Numbered from the stretch's first letter, positions 10,636 to 23,989 are shown. The stretch: 64,000 bases of DNA from Rosa chinensis (GCF_002994745.2 NC_037089.1:86762347-86826346), one strand, 5' to 3'. Made by a program: numbers and translations. The notes: a model not told the origin generated them from the letters alone.

Positions 10636-11833
10636 ATCCAGGATTACTGGACGCCTGGACGAGTTTAGACTCTTTCTTCAGCTTGTGGATTTCGTGTATC
10701 TCTTAGGTCGCAAGACAGCATCCACCTCATTGAGCCAATCCTGAGGGCAATGTCATGATATGTATATATCTTGCTATAACCTATTGAGTGGGATGGATAA
10801 AGTTGAGGATAATGATGGTATACATTCCAAACAGCACACTAAACCAGCTTCTTTGGACAACGCCTAACTACTGAGAGTCTCAAACTTTGAGATGAGAGAG
10901 TTAGCTAAAAATTTGGAAAGTAGTTCGATGTAACGTTCTTGTTACATGGCTCGTCCAACTTATCATATACCCCGTTTAGAAAATTGGAATCTAACTTTAA
11001 TTTTAAGATTATGAAATAATCGATTGTATTGCGTCCAACGAAAACAAAGAAATAAAATGTTGTGTTTCTTGTGTCTGGTGAGTTATATGTGTCATGTGAC
11101 ATGATCTAGCCTTCTCACTTAATCATTTTCCAAGAATAAGATCACAACAAAATTTTCTTTTTAATTTCTTAACAAAATGGAGTAGAGGAAAGAGTCCGAA
11201 AATACTCTTTGCAAGAATTCTGGATTCATAATTGGTAATGCTAATTGCTAATAACGATCACTTCCGAATCCCACAATTACCGCTACCAAGCACCAACTTA
11301 TGGTCTCACCCAAATGACAATTTCATAAGTCACATATTAACTCTCTCATCTGAAATCTGGTGACAGAAATTTGTTGATTTGATGACCAAGGCATACGTGG
11401 GATCGCCCAATCTACCTCATGGGATCGGATTATCCACACGCCAATGGTTCACCAAAATGAATGAAATGACAAATATGCAAAGTATTTAACTGAATGAATA
11501 TGGAATTGGAAATGACCTCAATTCGTACCCTCCAGATCATGGTGTTTGGGAATAGCCTAGTCATACAGCACAAGAAGATAGGCCAGTATTTATGAGGAAG
11601 TGAATGAACCTGCTCTAGGAAATCGCCCTTATTTCATTCACAAAACATACCCTTAAACCCTGCAACTCAATCTCTAATGCGAAGTGCTTAGCTAGATTTT
11701 TCCGGGGAGTTGCAAAAATGCTACCTTTTAATTATTTACTTCAAAAAGATGCAGTTACAGTAGAGGCCAAAACATGTCAGAGAAGACCAACAATCACTTG
11801 CAACATTATTTGAATGATTCATAAACCACAACC
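10636..11833. other. intergenic, upstream of the cystinosin gene
   Basis: No coding frame or element recognised. It separates the pseudogene 8994-10635 from the promoter of the cystinosin homologue. Confidence 0.5.
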
Positions 11834-11923
11834 GGAAAAGGGTCAGTTACACCAAAGCTTATATAATATATAGTGAGAGGAAAAGGATCGGTTATACGAA
11901 AGCTTATATAATATATAGTGAGA
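11834..11923 (+). promoter_or_regulatory. tandemly duplicated core promoter of the cystinosin gene
   Basis: Two 45-bp units (11834-11878 and 11879-11923) each end in AAGCTTATATAATATATAGT, which includes a TATA-like tract. The two TATA tracts lie about 130 and 85 bp upstream of the ATG at 11995, a plausible distance for the promoter of this gene. The duplication is seen directly; its use as two start sites is inference. Confidence 0.65.
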
Positions 11924-11994
11924 GCTAGAAGAAAAGCACTCACCTCTCCTCCAAGAAGGTGTATATTTCACAGACTGATCAGAGAATCAGAGAT

Positions 11995-13824
11995 ATGACG
12001 TCGTGGAATTCAACTCCGATGGAAGTGACATACGAAGTTCTGGGATGGATAGCTTTCGTGTCTTGGTCCATCAGCTTCTACCCTCAAGTCATTTCGAATT
12101 TCCGGAGGAAAAGGTAGCTTGTTTATTTCAAAATGGTGTATCGGATATACAAAATAACTTTTGGTTATAGCTTGCTACTAGTTTTAATTTTAACGCAATT
12201 TTTTTTGTTCTGTTTGGTGGTATTAGTGTTGTGGGGTTGAACTTCGATTTCGTGGTACTGAATTTGACAAAGCATTCTTCATATCTGATCTACAATGCGA
12301 CTCTCTACTTTAGCTCTGCAGTTCAGAAGCAGTACTTCCACAAGTATGGCTCCAAACAGGTATGTTTTGCAGCCCCATATTCTAGCTATATAAATTTAGA
12401 ATTTTTTTTTCCCAAATACATAATGTTATATGATCTTTTTCATTCCTAAGTCAGGTCGTGTTCTTTGTTAACAAGGTATAATGTTGGAGATTGTAGAGTC
12501 TCACATCATAAAATATAAGGATCAATTGCATGCTGACATTAATTTTAGATCTCTTCACCTATTGCCAATTGATTTAGGATCTGATGAGTTGAAAATGAAA
12601 GGGGGGACTATAGTTTATTATCAAGCTAGATAGCTGATCGACATTTTTTCAATGTGTTATGTATATATGCAGATGATACCTGTGGCAGCGAATGATGTTG
12701 CATTCTCTACTCATGCTGTTTTATTGACCGCGCTGACCCTGATTCAAATTGCAGTCTATGAAGTAATTCTCTACTTTAGTTTTGATCCATCTGATTATTA
12801 TTTTCCAAGTTTATGATTAGTGTTTCATATAATTTGACATATACATGCAGCGTGGAAATCAGAAGCTGTCGAAAATTTCCATTGGAATCGTTGTTGCTGT
12901 GTGGCTAGGTGGGGCGGTTTGCTTTTTCATAGCTTTGTCAAACCATTCTTGGCTTTGGCTCATTTCCGTTTTCAAGTAATTAAGATACATTATATAATAT
13001 TTTTGAACAATATACTTGATCGATCCTTAACTTTGTGTTTAATACATTGTGATCAACCCTTCATTTTCGCTTGCTAATCATTGATGGCTTTCCTTCATTG
13101 CATGTGAAATATTGCAGCCTAATTCAAGTATGTATGACAGTCATCAAATACATTCCCCAGGTCAGTATTGACTTGGAACTCTCTAACTGCTCATATTATG
13201 GGGACTAATGCATTAGAATTGATAATGACCGTTTCGATCAAAATGATATCATATATAGGCAATCATGAACTTCATGCGGAAGAGCACAGATGGGTTCAGC
13301 ATTGGCAATATTTTACTTGACTTTACCGGAGGCCTCACAAGTTATGCACAAATGGCTGTGCAGTCTATAGATCAACGTATGTTCATCCACCAATCGTCAT
13401 CTATTCCTTGGCTAAATGATAGCAACTTCATCATACAATATTCATATCCTTCATTTTAAATTTGTTAATAATATAGTTTTGTGGCCCTTCTTCAGATTCT
13501 TGGGTGAACTTCTACGGAAATATAGGGAAGACACTTCTCTCTTTGGTATAGACATTTTGTTTCTATAATCATTTTCTCAAATTTTGTTCTACCTTTTCTT
13601 CTCTGAAATTGAATTGGTTATCATCAAATTGATGGTACATTTGCCTCGTATGTTTTCAGGTCTCGATATTCTTCGACCTTCTATTCATGTGTCAACATTT
13701 CCTGCTGTATCCTGCCAAGAAAGCACAGCAGATACCCCCCAACAGCAGTACCAGTGAGGAAAGAACCTGGCCTATTGGCAAATCTCCTGATCATCATTAC
13801 CCAGCACCTCCGGGGAATGTATGA
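11995..13824 (+). CDS. CTNS: cystinosin homologue (lysosomal/vacuolar cystine-proton exporter)
   Basis: Eight exons (11995-12113, 12227-12359, 12673-12762, 12851-12975, 13118-13160, 13259-13376, 13496-13545, 13660-13824) give 280 residues in one open frame with GT-AG introns. Cystinosins export cystine from lysosome-like compartments together with protons. Seven hydrophobic segments are present. The two PQ-loops lie at SFYPQ (Pro30-Gln31) and KYIPQ (Pro169-Gln170). The block [18 protein letters not shown] places Asp191 where human cystinosin has its proton-coupling Asp305. The protein is shorter than the human one because the long glycosylated luminal N-terminus is absent, and the C-terminal GYDQL lysosome-sorting signal is not seen, as expected for plant forms. 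The tail ([13 protein letters not shown]) is hydrophilic. The ATG chosen directly precedes the first hydrophobic segment. The gene is convergent with the WVD2-like gene. Confidence 0.95.
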
Positions 13825-14606
13825 ACCTTTGCTTGCTTGGTTCACCAACAAAGTGGTCGATTACTAATTAGTTTGTACGACTACTTTTATGAACTCCCAA
13901 TTGATTTTACAGAACTTTGCTCATCTGATCAAACTGCTCATAACTTAATATTGTGCCGGAGTTGTGAGTTTGTGACTGCATTGATGTAGTAGTCTTTTTT
14001 CTTTCCTGGTTCTCCTGGGCTTATCTAGAGACCCTTGACTATTATAAAAGATATAAAAGAGGGTTAAGACTTGAATGATTCTTAGAGGCTAATACAGGGA
14101 TATGGTTGATATATAATGGAGAATGCATGTGAAATTGCATATCGCAAGATAGATAAGGTTGGAGAAAACTCGAGTTGTGTTCTTTGTCATCCTCCATACA
14201 TAGTATATGAAATGTTGCAGCCCGGCCAGTTTAATATGAACACATGAATTTAAATTTTAGAATCTCATTTTCGCAATCCTTAAAGTCAATTTCAAACACA
14301 TAAATGCTCGTCGACAAAGAGTGGTGTGTAATACCTCCTAGTTTTCTTGCCAAATGAGGAGATGCCAGATCCTATATCCAAATGGCAAGCTTCCACATTA
14401 TTGCTGGCTTCCACAACTAATACAAGTCCTAGACTGACAAAAACTATTAGTACAGGAAACTAAGAGATTTTACAGCGTAAAATTTATGTCTACAATACAC
14501 TTCATACCACAAGCAAGAATATGCTCAAAATCATTATGCATCCTTGGTCTGGCAAATCCATTTTAGTATGAGGTGCCATCAGCCCTATCTCTAAAGTTGC
14601 TTAAGC
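13825..14606. other. convergent intergenic region
   Basis: Lies between the stop codons of the cystinosin gene (+) and the WVD2-like gene (-) and should hold both 3' UTRs and polyadenylation sites. No further gene seen. Confidence 0.6.
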
Positions 14607-17600
14607 TCAGGAGGACTGAATATTTGGAGATGTGTTCTCATGAACAGTCTTTAAGGCTCGTGTAATGAGAGAACAAGTTGGGGTTTCCTTATTCCTTCCT
14701 TGGATCTGTGCATGCTTGGAGCCACTACTCTTGATTGAAGGCTCATTAGGAGGTACAGAGATTGCGCCTCTTGGACTATGCTTTTTCCCTACTGTCTGTG
14801 AATTAGTCACCGGAACCTGTAGGAAGAAAGCATTTGATAAGATGCTTTCTGGTATTGTTCTCTACTACGTTGTTATTTCTAATATATGACTGATCTATAA
14901 TGAGACCTGGAACTTGGTAAACATGGAACTGGAAGAGTATAGTTGTCACAGTCCACAATGTAGCATGAATAACTAACATACCTTCTTTACGTCATTGGGT
15001 GGTGCTTTTCTTTCTTTATAAAAATTGGGCAGTGGCCTGGCTTTGAAGCAAAGGCTTTGACGGAACTTTCGAATTTCTATTTCTGCTTTCTCCTGCTTAA
15101 AGGATGGAGATTAGTGTATCGACAAGTTGTAGTGAACAAACAAAAGATGACAAGGATTTAAAGATGTTTAGTGATGATTTAAGTCCTTTTACCTGCACTT
15201 GTTGTGCCTCATCAGCATTGAACTTTTCTTCGAGCTTCTGAAAGCAATGAAGTATTGACATCCATAAGTACTTTACACATATACAGTAGCTCGTACATAA
15301 TAGATTTGATTATAGTTCGGGAACATATATCTAGAAAAGAACAAAAGCAAAGGCTTGCCTTCTTTCTACTTGCAGCTCGTTCTTCAGTTCTTAAGTTGAA
15401 AGAGGCAGATGAAAATGGGGATTGCGCTTTGTTTCTGCAGGCACTCAAAATTTTTGAGCAACTGGCCAAATTGGGAGACAAAAAATCATAAGAACTTAAA
15501 AGTCTCTTAACTCCACTCTAAAGGTTGAACCCATATAACCATTAAGTGAACTTACTTCCAGAATGTTTGAAATATAAATGAGTTGGCTTAAATACTAAGT
15601 TGGATCTATTTATGCTATAACTACATACAGTTTCAAAACAACATCCATGCAGAACTCAGCAATTTCATCTTTTGTGTACAAAAATGCATTATGACTAGTA
15701 AAATGTGCAATGGTTTCTATCTGATTTCATTATCAGTAATGGTTTAACTATGTAGTGGATATAAATGGGAAAATTTTATGAGAATACAGACAGGAAATGT
15801 ATCCAAAAGAAAGTACACTTACTCTGTACGGATTGAGCGCCATTTGGGCCCAAACATTTTGGCTCCAGTGACTGATGACGGATAGCCTGGCGTTTTTGCC
15901 CTGTGATTCACAAAACAACAGAATCATCATAGTTAGTTTATCTTTTCAACATTGAAGAGATTGCCTGTTTGTTCCGTACATATTAGACAACTACCTTCTC
16001 TTTTCTGAACAAGGAGTTATTGAAGGATGCTTGTGCACCTCATTCTTAGATACCTGCAGCACCAAAGATAAAATTTCTTAGCATGCTTCACATTATTTGA
16101 CAACATCTCAAAGTTTCAGAGATCATCTTGTAAATACACAAAGACATAAGGGAATCACCGTGGTTGGAGTTTTTGGAAGAGTTAGGCAATCTTTAGGTGT
16201 CTTGAAAGAACTTGTACCAACTCTTGAGTTCTCAATCTTTCTCATGACTGTTGAAGTAAACCTAGAGAGCTCTCTGATGGGTGTAAAACTGACCGACTTT
16301 TGAAGAGATTTTGGTGTAGATCTTTTCTTCTCCTCAGAAGCTGATGACAGCTTTTTATGTAATGGAGTGGCATTACCTTCCCTTCTTGGAAAACAAGAAG
16401 CTGTGGGTTTGGCTGGAGATGTTGGGGGTTTGGGTGCTTTGAGTAATGGAGTGGCATTACTTTCCCTCCTCGGAAAACAAGAAGCTGTGGGTTTGGATGG
16501 GGATGTTGGGGCCTTGGGTGCTTTTTGCAATGGAGTGGCATTACCTTCCCTTCTCGGAAAGCAAGAAGCTGTGGGTTTGGATGGAGAAGTTGGGGGCTTA
16601 GGTGCTTTGTGATACATTGATGATGACTTTGACGAAAAAAGAATTTTCTTCTTTTTTGCTGGTAATGAAGCTTCTTGATTAGAGCTGCGACTCTCCTGAA
16701 ACAACAACAAAAATTCAGTTTCAGCAAATTTCTGTGGTAAAATGTTGCAAACCATGGTCAGAAACCAATGTTTTTTGTTACCTTTAACAGAGGCTTTTCC
16801 ATCTGAAGTGTACCACTGTGTTCGAGCTCCATGACATTTTCCACCTTGTCGGTATCAGCATCTTGCATCGGGGTTGAAAGTTCAGCCACTGCAGAGTTCT
16901 CCTCCCAAACTGGGTATTCAGTAATAGGATGCACTCTTTCACAGTTCTCCATTTCAATGCTTGAGTTATACCCACTGGTATCCACAAGTACAGCTTCTTC
17001 TTCTCTCTGTGCGTCTTCAGCATTCTCTTCAGCTACTTTCACCATTTCAATGCTTTCGAATTTGTCCATTCCAACTTTCGAACGAAATCCATTTCGCTCC
17101 TTCACCTTCTCCCTTAGCTCCTGCTCACAGATCATGTACTTTGGGGGATCCGGGACCTCGGCTTGGGGTTTAGGTGGAGCAGCATTGTTGGATTTCGCAG
17201 CCGCATTTGCTTGTTCAAGCAAGGCCGCAGCTCGCTGAGCAGCAACCTTCTTGTAATGTGCCTCAAAGAAAGCCTTCTTCTGTGCAACTGAGCCGGGTTG
17301 AGCATACCTCTCAGCCTCTTCGACATATCGATTGTGAGAGAATGATGACCATTTCTCCCAAGCTAATGAATCTGTCATAAACCTCCCAAATGAAACCGAA
17401 TGCCCAAGAGCATGAATTGGATTCCCCTGTAAACAATTCAAGTCACTCAAGTCATAAACAAACCAATCCCAAAACCCAAAAGTTAACTCAAAAACTGCAA
17501 AGCATACAATTTTAGGCCTCAATGCAACAAAAAATGGGTTCCCCTCTAAGCAATTCAAGTTTCCCTAGTGACCCAAAAGAGAAATCCCCAAATTCAAACT

Positions 17601-17866
17601 ACCCACTAACTAAAAAACTGAAAAGCAATAATCTTTAAGCCCCAATTCGACATAAACTTAAGCAATTCAAGTTACCCCAGTTACCCAAAAGAGAAATCCC
17701 CAAATTCAAACTAACCCAGTAACTAAAACCCTAAAAAGCAATGATCTTTAGGCCCCGTGGAATCATAATTGAAATTAGGGTTTTTGGAATTACGAACCTC
17801 GATTGACTCATTGGGGATTCCTGAAGCGTAAGAGAAGGGCTGCATGAGACAGGTAGAGTCTCCCAT
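14607..17866 (-). CDS. TPX2-domain protein, WAVE-DAMPENED2-like
   Basis: Nine minus-strand exons (17866-17798, 17426-16782, 16695-16159, 16053-15995, 15900-15823, 15434-15359, 15237-15193, 15092-14982, 14816-14607) give 609 residues in frame. The N-terminus MGDSTCLMQPFSYASGIPNE, then SVSFGRFMTDSLAWEKWSSF and YVEEAERYAQPGSVAQKKAF, is characteristic of long WVD2-like proteins. The TPX2 domain spans about residues 475-540 and contains SFNLRTEERAASRKKKLEEK and FKARPLPNFYK. This domain binds microtubules and, in WVD2-like proteins, affects cortical array organisation and anisotropic cell growth. Exon 3 holds three 28-residue repeats (KAPKPPTSPSKPTASCFPRR type). The intron after exon 6 starts with GC, not GT (AAG|GCAAGC). 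The first intron carries two to three ~115-bp tandem repeats (about 17430-17750). Which numbered WVD2-like member it is cannot be settled here. Confidence 0.93.
16361..16612 (-). repeat. coding minisatellite, 3 x 84 bp
   Basis: Three head-to-tail 84-bp copies (16361, 16445, 16529) inside exon 3 of the WVD2-like gene. Each keeps the frame and encodes a basic, Pro/Ser/Thr-rich 28-residue unit with TSPSKPTAS and CFPRRE. Copies differ at few positions, so the expansion is recent. The array sits in the presumably disordered region before the TPX2 domain. Confidence 0.95.
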
Positions 17867-19288
17867 AATTGAATTTCCTAATTGAGAGAAAAAGATCCAA
17901 ACTTGGAAACCCTAAATTGCTAATAAATTATGAAACTAGACTTGCAATGCAATGTGGTCGTTTACATTTCGAATTTGAAATTCAAAACGAAAAAGTGGTT
18001 TTAGGGTAAAGTTTAGGCCTGCCCCTCAGGCCTTGGGGATTTTAGAGAGAGAAAGCTGAGAGAGAGAGAGAGAGAAGGACGAGAGTTCGGAGTCTGCAAA
18101 AATCAAAGTGGACAGGTGGGGTTTGCTTATAGGACCCACGTGTCCCAAAAGCCAAAGGAATCCTTCAACGGCTAAATTTAGCACAATTTGAAATTTGAAG
18201 TTGAACTAGTTTAGGTTCTGCACTCTCTCACTCTAGTCCTTACCTAGTACTTTTTTATAGCACAAGTTTGCTCCCCAAGTTGTTGGGAATGGAAGCAAAG
18301 ATTGAATCTTGGGGGGCTTTTGATTAGGTGGTGGGTGGGTTAAGTGAGATTTTGTTTTTACTTAAGTTGAAGTATTGGATTGTTTTACAACATCTACCAT
18401 GACAATTTTGGAGTATAGTATGCAATTGAGATCAGTGTGGGTAGAGAGATGTGAAGGTTTGAACAACTAGCAGTTACAACATTACTATTTGCCAACCTTA
18501 ATACCTAATTGAAATACTAGACTTGTTTTGAATGGTTTGGTAAAGTTTCTAATTGGACCCACACATACTTTTTTCCCTATCAATTATTTTGATTTTGGTC
18601 AATTGGATGTGTTCCATTTCGGATGAAAAAGTCTTTGTTAGAAGAACAGATCACATGCACTGCCTATTTGATATCAAAAAAGTAAGTTATAATACTACAT
18701 GTCACAAATTCACAAAAGGAATCTTAGTCTCAAAAAAAAAAAAAAATCACAGAAGGAATCGAGAAAATTTGAATATTATGTGCTAACTAATTTACTAAGG
18801 AAGCCATGGGATAGTTGTATTAAACTTATGACGCATTTCTGAAAAAACATGTATTATAGCAAGTCATTTTTGACACCGATTGGATCAAATTTGGATCCCC
18901 GGCAGAACCCATTTTTATCGAAAAATAGGGTCCCAAGACTCTTGGGTTGGATATTTAAGAATCATATAGAGCACAAATTAGAAAGTTGGGGAGAAAGCCT
19001 CCCACACCACATCAGAAGCCAGAGTGCAACTTGTAAGCATGTATATAACTTGATTATGAAACAAAGCAAATACAAATTGATATCGAAATGACTGGCTACA
19101 CAGCCTCCTCTTCCTCTCCATGACACCCTATTTAACATTTTGTAATATTGTTAAAATAACTATTCTGATTGTCCTTTGGGAATGAAACTTGGTCTGGCCT
19201 AGTAACGTTCATGGTAAAGACAAACTTGGTCTCCTCTTAGCTTTAAAATAAGTACTGGCTACTGACCAGTTACCTCACAAAAATAATG
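17867..19288. other. 5' region of the WVD2-like gene and 3' flank of SERGT1
   Basis: Just upstream of the WVD2-like ATG is a region with a GA-rich microsatellite (18056-18078) that probably belongs to the 5' UTR or promoter. The rest is AT-rich. It contains one short poly(A) insertion (18724-18745) and the 3' flank of SERGT1. No gene seen; the 80-codon frame at 18849-19091 has no recognisable features. Confidence 0.5.
18710..18759 (+). mobile_element. minimal poly(A) insertion with target duplication
   Basis: TCACAAAAGGAATC (18710-18723) and TCACAGAAGGAATC (18746-18759) flank 22 bp consisting of TTAGTCTC plus 14 A. It looks like a LINE-driven insertion that copied only the last few bases of the RNA and its tail. 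Confidence 0.65.
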
Positions 19289-22200
19289 TCATAATGGTAC
19301 TTGTGAATGCCTATCACGTCCATTAATATCCATGAATCCTGAACCCGAATTTCGTCTCTTAACTCTATAACTTTTACCTCTTTTGCCTTTCCCTTTCCGA
19401 CCAGAAAACAACACTGATGCGACTGTCAAGAAGCCCAAGCCACAGAATGCCCAGAAAGCAATAACCCAGAACCTGACAGAACTAAACATCCCATCTGTCT
19501 CGGTAGGTTCTGAAAGTTCCCGAGACTGATTCTTTTGCTCATGGTTGTCTTCTAGAACAGAAGTTACATTCATCTTGCCAAATTTCCTCGATATGACAAC
19601 TTCGTCTGCTGCATCTGAGTTTGAGTTGGACAGGGAATTAGGATCAGGACACTTCCGCCTCACATGATGCAGCCGTAATGCTTCATTTAGTGTCTTGATG
19701 CATTCTATGCTAAGAAGATCCCTCTGCAGTATGTTATTGTCTGTCTGGTCAAGTGTTGAAGGGTCTGGTGGGTCTGGAAACTGAGCCCAGCACCTATTGA
19801 CCACGTCAGTATTCCTCCAATTTGCCTTGTCAAAACTCCAGTTTCCAACTTTGTATTCCAAACCGTAGTGGAAAACTCTATATTTTATACCGGGTGAAGG
19901 AGTATATCCTGGGTATATCAGTATCTCACTGCTTATGCGATGCCTTAGTTTCAACTGCATAAAAGAAGATGGAACAGAATCACTATCAGTAGCAAGGAAA
20001 CCCTTCTTTCTTTGATACATACCCACAAAGCATGGTCTCTTATGCCAGATCTAATGGGAACCTAAGGCACACAGAGTTGCAAGAAAAATACAGACATTCT
20101 TCTATATAGAGTATAAACAATTTACCTCTGCCGCACCAAATGAGTAACCATACATCTCACTTATCCAACCAGATGAATATATATCTCCAGTAATATTTGT
20201 GGCATAATGAGCTCTGTCTGCCCGGACTTCCTCGGTTTTATGCAACCATAGTAAAGCAAATTGACGAAGATCATCTATATGCATGATGATTACACCCCCA
20301 ACCTTGTCACAGGCTTCCGGATGGCTCGTATGAAGCTTTGCGAGTACATTGTCACAGCCAATAAGATAGCTAGCATATGCAGAGATTATGAACATAAGTC
20401 CTTGTATTGATTATGATCTAGAAATGTTCACTCCAGAACACATAAAAAGACATGCACAAAATTAGAGAAAGAACTGCATCCAAACGCAGAATTACATGTG
20501 ACTTAGAAATAGGAAACATCAGCCTTACTCATAGGGAGTTGAAACTGGTTGGCCACGTGCTGCTTTGAATTCCCATGGTGTAATTGGGCCTCTCATAATC
20601 ATATCAGCATCAAGAATCACTATGTACTCTGCGTCAGTATCTACATGATTCAGCCAATGAAGGACTGCAGCTGGTTTGTTAATTGCCGGATACCTGATAG
20701 AAAGAACAAATAATCAGCTTTACCTCTGTCATGGGTTGGAATACGTATTGGAGTTATCAATTTATGTTAACTCCCCAGAAATATTTTGATAGATTAATCA
20801 AGAATCCTCCCCAAGCCCCCCTCCCAAAATAAAAATAAATAAATAAATCAGATACATGGGATTTTCCTGGAAGGGATACTTCAAGAAAGTCCTGGCTGAA
20901 TATGTGACAGACATCAAACAGTTTCAAAGCATTTAACAGAAGATACTTCAAAAAATGTCTTGGAAAGAATCGGATGGTAGAGCTAAATTGATCAAATGAT
21001 AACTAACACTAAGTAGCCAGGCAAGTAAGGTAAAGGATGAATTTTCAAGTAAATCATTTGTTGAACCCACATCCTGGGAGAAGGAAAGAGGATATTAGAA
21101 GAATAGAATTACCAATCGCCTGTTAATGGATGTCGGCTCATGGAAGGAACATAATGTGTTGGGGCCAGATCATGGCCAGTATATTGCTTCAGGTCTTCAT
21201 CAGTACAGCTGAGTAATCGCGTGATATTTCCAGGCTGTCCACTGAGGTGAAAACTGTGGACAAGTCCAACAGTTTGCCAATCGAAGTAAGGGGTGCATTC
21301 TGTGGAAAATAAAGTGTGGATTTTTGGATATGGCTTCACAGGTTCATCTACAACCTGCTGCTGTACAGCCTGTACCTTCTCCTCAATTCCTAAAGTGGCA
21401 GCAGTCAGCTGTTTTGGTCGAGTCAGCTCAGCAAAAGTTTTGCTTTTCAGAAAGCTCATGTATTTTGACCACTTTGGCTTAGGGCAACCATTTGCTGCAT
21501 GTTGAAGTAAAAGTCCCTCATTCAAAGTGTTAATGCACTCTAGATTCAAAAAGAGACCTCGCCTTTTATGTGCATCTGGCTCCATCAGTTTAACCTGGAA
21601 AAAAGAAATAATGTTCTATTTTACCCACATACCAATATGTAGACCTTGAACATGATTCTCTATGTGCATGATTTTGAAATTTCTTAAATCAAAACCTCAG
21701 GATGTTTGGTTCAGCCTCAATTCACATGTATACCATATACAAATATCAAAATGGACTCTTCATACTACTAATTATGCCTATCTAAAGGGAGCCAATGATG
21801 AAATCTTAGCACAGGGATTGACGGATGCAAACATACCTCATTAAAGAAATCTGCAGGCTTCTCTTTAATGAAACGGAGTTTCCAATAATAAAGTGAATAA
21901 TTATTTGTCTATTGGATTCAGAACGCATACCTCTTTTGGATAAGGAGGTTCAGGAAAGAGACGGCCGCAGTCATAAACAATACCATCTTCATGGTTATCT
22001 AATTTACTAAAGGACCAATTTCCCACGCTAAATGGCAAGCCATAGTGAAGAAGAATAGGCACAACACCCTCTTGTGGAATATATCCTGGATAGATCATCA
22101 AGTTATCATTTATTTTGTGCCGAAGACCAACCTAGAAAAACAAATAACATTACCAATTAAAAAAAAGCACCAAGAAAAGAAACTCCATGATTATCAGTGT

Positions 22201-23989
22201 GAGGTGGCCTTGTGAATTTGTGATAGATCCTATGGTTATCAGGAAACAAAAGAAAATGCTTAGAAGAGATTAAACAAAGTAAATTACCTCTGCTGCACCA
22301 AAAGAGTATCCATACATCTCACTGATCCATCCGCTTGAATAAATGTCACCAGTTATATTAGTTCCCCAGTGAGCTCTATCTTCTCGCACTTCTTCTGTTT
22401 TCGAAAGCCACATAGGTGCCAATGCTCGAAGATCATCTATATGCATTGCTAAAAGCCCACCAACTTTATCACAAAATTCTGGGTGCTTTGTATGCAATTG
22501 AGCCAGAATATTATTGCATCCAATCAAATACCTGAAGGAGAAATTAATTAAATGAATATACACTGATAGCCACAATTCCTACAGGCAGAAAGAATAATAT
22601 GAAGTGCAAAATATATTTACAGCTTATAAAAGACTTGGGACAAAAGGTTCACAAAACATAATTTAATTGCCAGAAAAGAAATCTCTCCACTCATAAATTT
22701 TGACAAGGATTTGTAGAGTTCATGTGAGTGATTGACCAAGAAAAAGCTCAGTATGCTCGAGGCATTGGCTACATCGATAATTTCCAAGGCATACATAAAT
22801 CATAATTGTCTTTTATGTCGAAACTTGGTTGCTCAGCTTTAGTGTTGTATGTTTTAGAGGAAAGGAAAAAGTAAGTAAATACCCATAATATGCTGCCACA
22901 GCATAGCCTTTCTCGGCACCAAGTTCCCAAGGAACAATCGGCCCCCGTATGATCATGTCTGCATCCAGTATCACAACCCAATCAACATTCTTAGCTTCTT
23001 TACTATGCTTAAGCCAGTGCACAACTCCAGCAGGTTTGTTAATGGCAGGATACCTGCAAAGTGAAGCAATAACATTTAGTTACTTTTTTCCCTTTTCCGC
23101 ATCAAGGAAAAACAGAGTTCATGACAACTATCTACGGTGTAATTAACCCATAGCTGAACGAAAGCACTCTCGGATACCAACACAATATCACTTCTTACAC
23201 CACAATATTTCTTCTGTACGTGATTACTCATAGTAACATAATACCTTCTTAAACCACTTTACCTACTTAATAACTTAAAATTTGCTTTATTATGGCTACA
23301 CTAATCTCCAATGTAACAAACCAACCACGCTAGAAAATCATCGTCATGTTAATCACAGCAACCACATCAGGCTCTAAACATTGGTAACCTCAACTTAAAA
23401 AGCAAGGAACAGCACTCGACTTTGTACACTCATTCTCTATCTGATTCTTCATAGTAATACAACATCTTCTTTCTTACACCACCTACACTAATCTTCAATG
23501 TCACAGCTAAAAAGTTTCCGACTTTACAAACCCACAAACACAAAAGTTCAGTTCTTTGCAATAACACTACACAATTGAACTCACAAAATAACCCATCAAC
23601 ACATGAAGCAACAATCAAACCACAGACCCAGAATTCAAAACCCAAAATCAAACAGAATTGCAATGCAAGACTAACCAGTCACCAGTCTTTGGGTGCCTAC
23701 TCATAGAAGGCACCTCAAAAGTTGGAGCCAAATGCATCCCTCTGTACTTCTTCTTCTCCTCGTCGGTGCAGCTGAGCAGTCGGGTAATCGGGCCGGGTTG
23801 CCGGGCCTTCCTGAAGCTGTGCATCAGGCCCACAGTCTGCCAGTCGAAGTAGTCCTGACACTCCACGGAGAACAGAGTATGGACCCTCCGACCCGGTGGC
23901 ATACCCGGCTCGCCATTAACACACAAACCCAGAAGCACCAGAAGCACCAATGATAACAAGCCACCCATCATTGTAGAGATGAATTTCAA
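19289..23989 (-). CDS. SERGT1: peptidyl-serine alpha-galactosyltransferase
   Basis: Eight minus-strand exons (23989-23676, 23053-22883, 22531-22288, 22131-21931, 21594-21113, 20693-20529, 20369-20126, 19954-19289) give 828 residues in frame. The protein adds alpha-galactose to serine of hydroxyproline-rich motifs in extensins and related cell-wall glycoproteins, in the ER/Golgi. There is a signal peptide (residues 1 to about 27), two homologous catalytic-type modules, each with HTLFS, YFDWQTVG, HSFRKARQPGPITRLLSC-type and ILDADM (DxD-like) motifs, and a membrane segment near residues 769-791 (FWVIAFWAFCGLGFLTVAS), followed by a Lys/Arg-rich tail. The arrangement matches Arabidopsis At3g01720. 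Each module repeats YLIGC, GDIYSSGWISEMYGYSFGAAE and VGNWSF. Part of exons 3-5 is duplicated as a pseudogene at 25946-27308. Confidence 0.95.

Noticed and set aside
16242..16727. Alternative frames of 81-161 codons overlapping the WVD2-like exon 3
   Set aside because: They are shadows produced by the 84-bp repeat; the frame continuous with the other exons is the real one.
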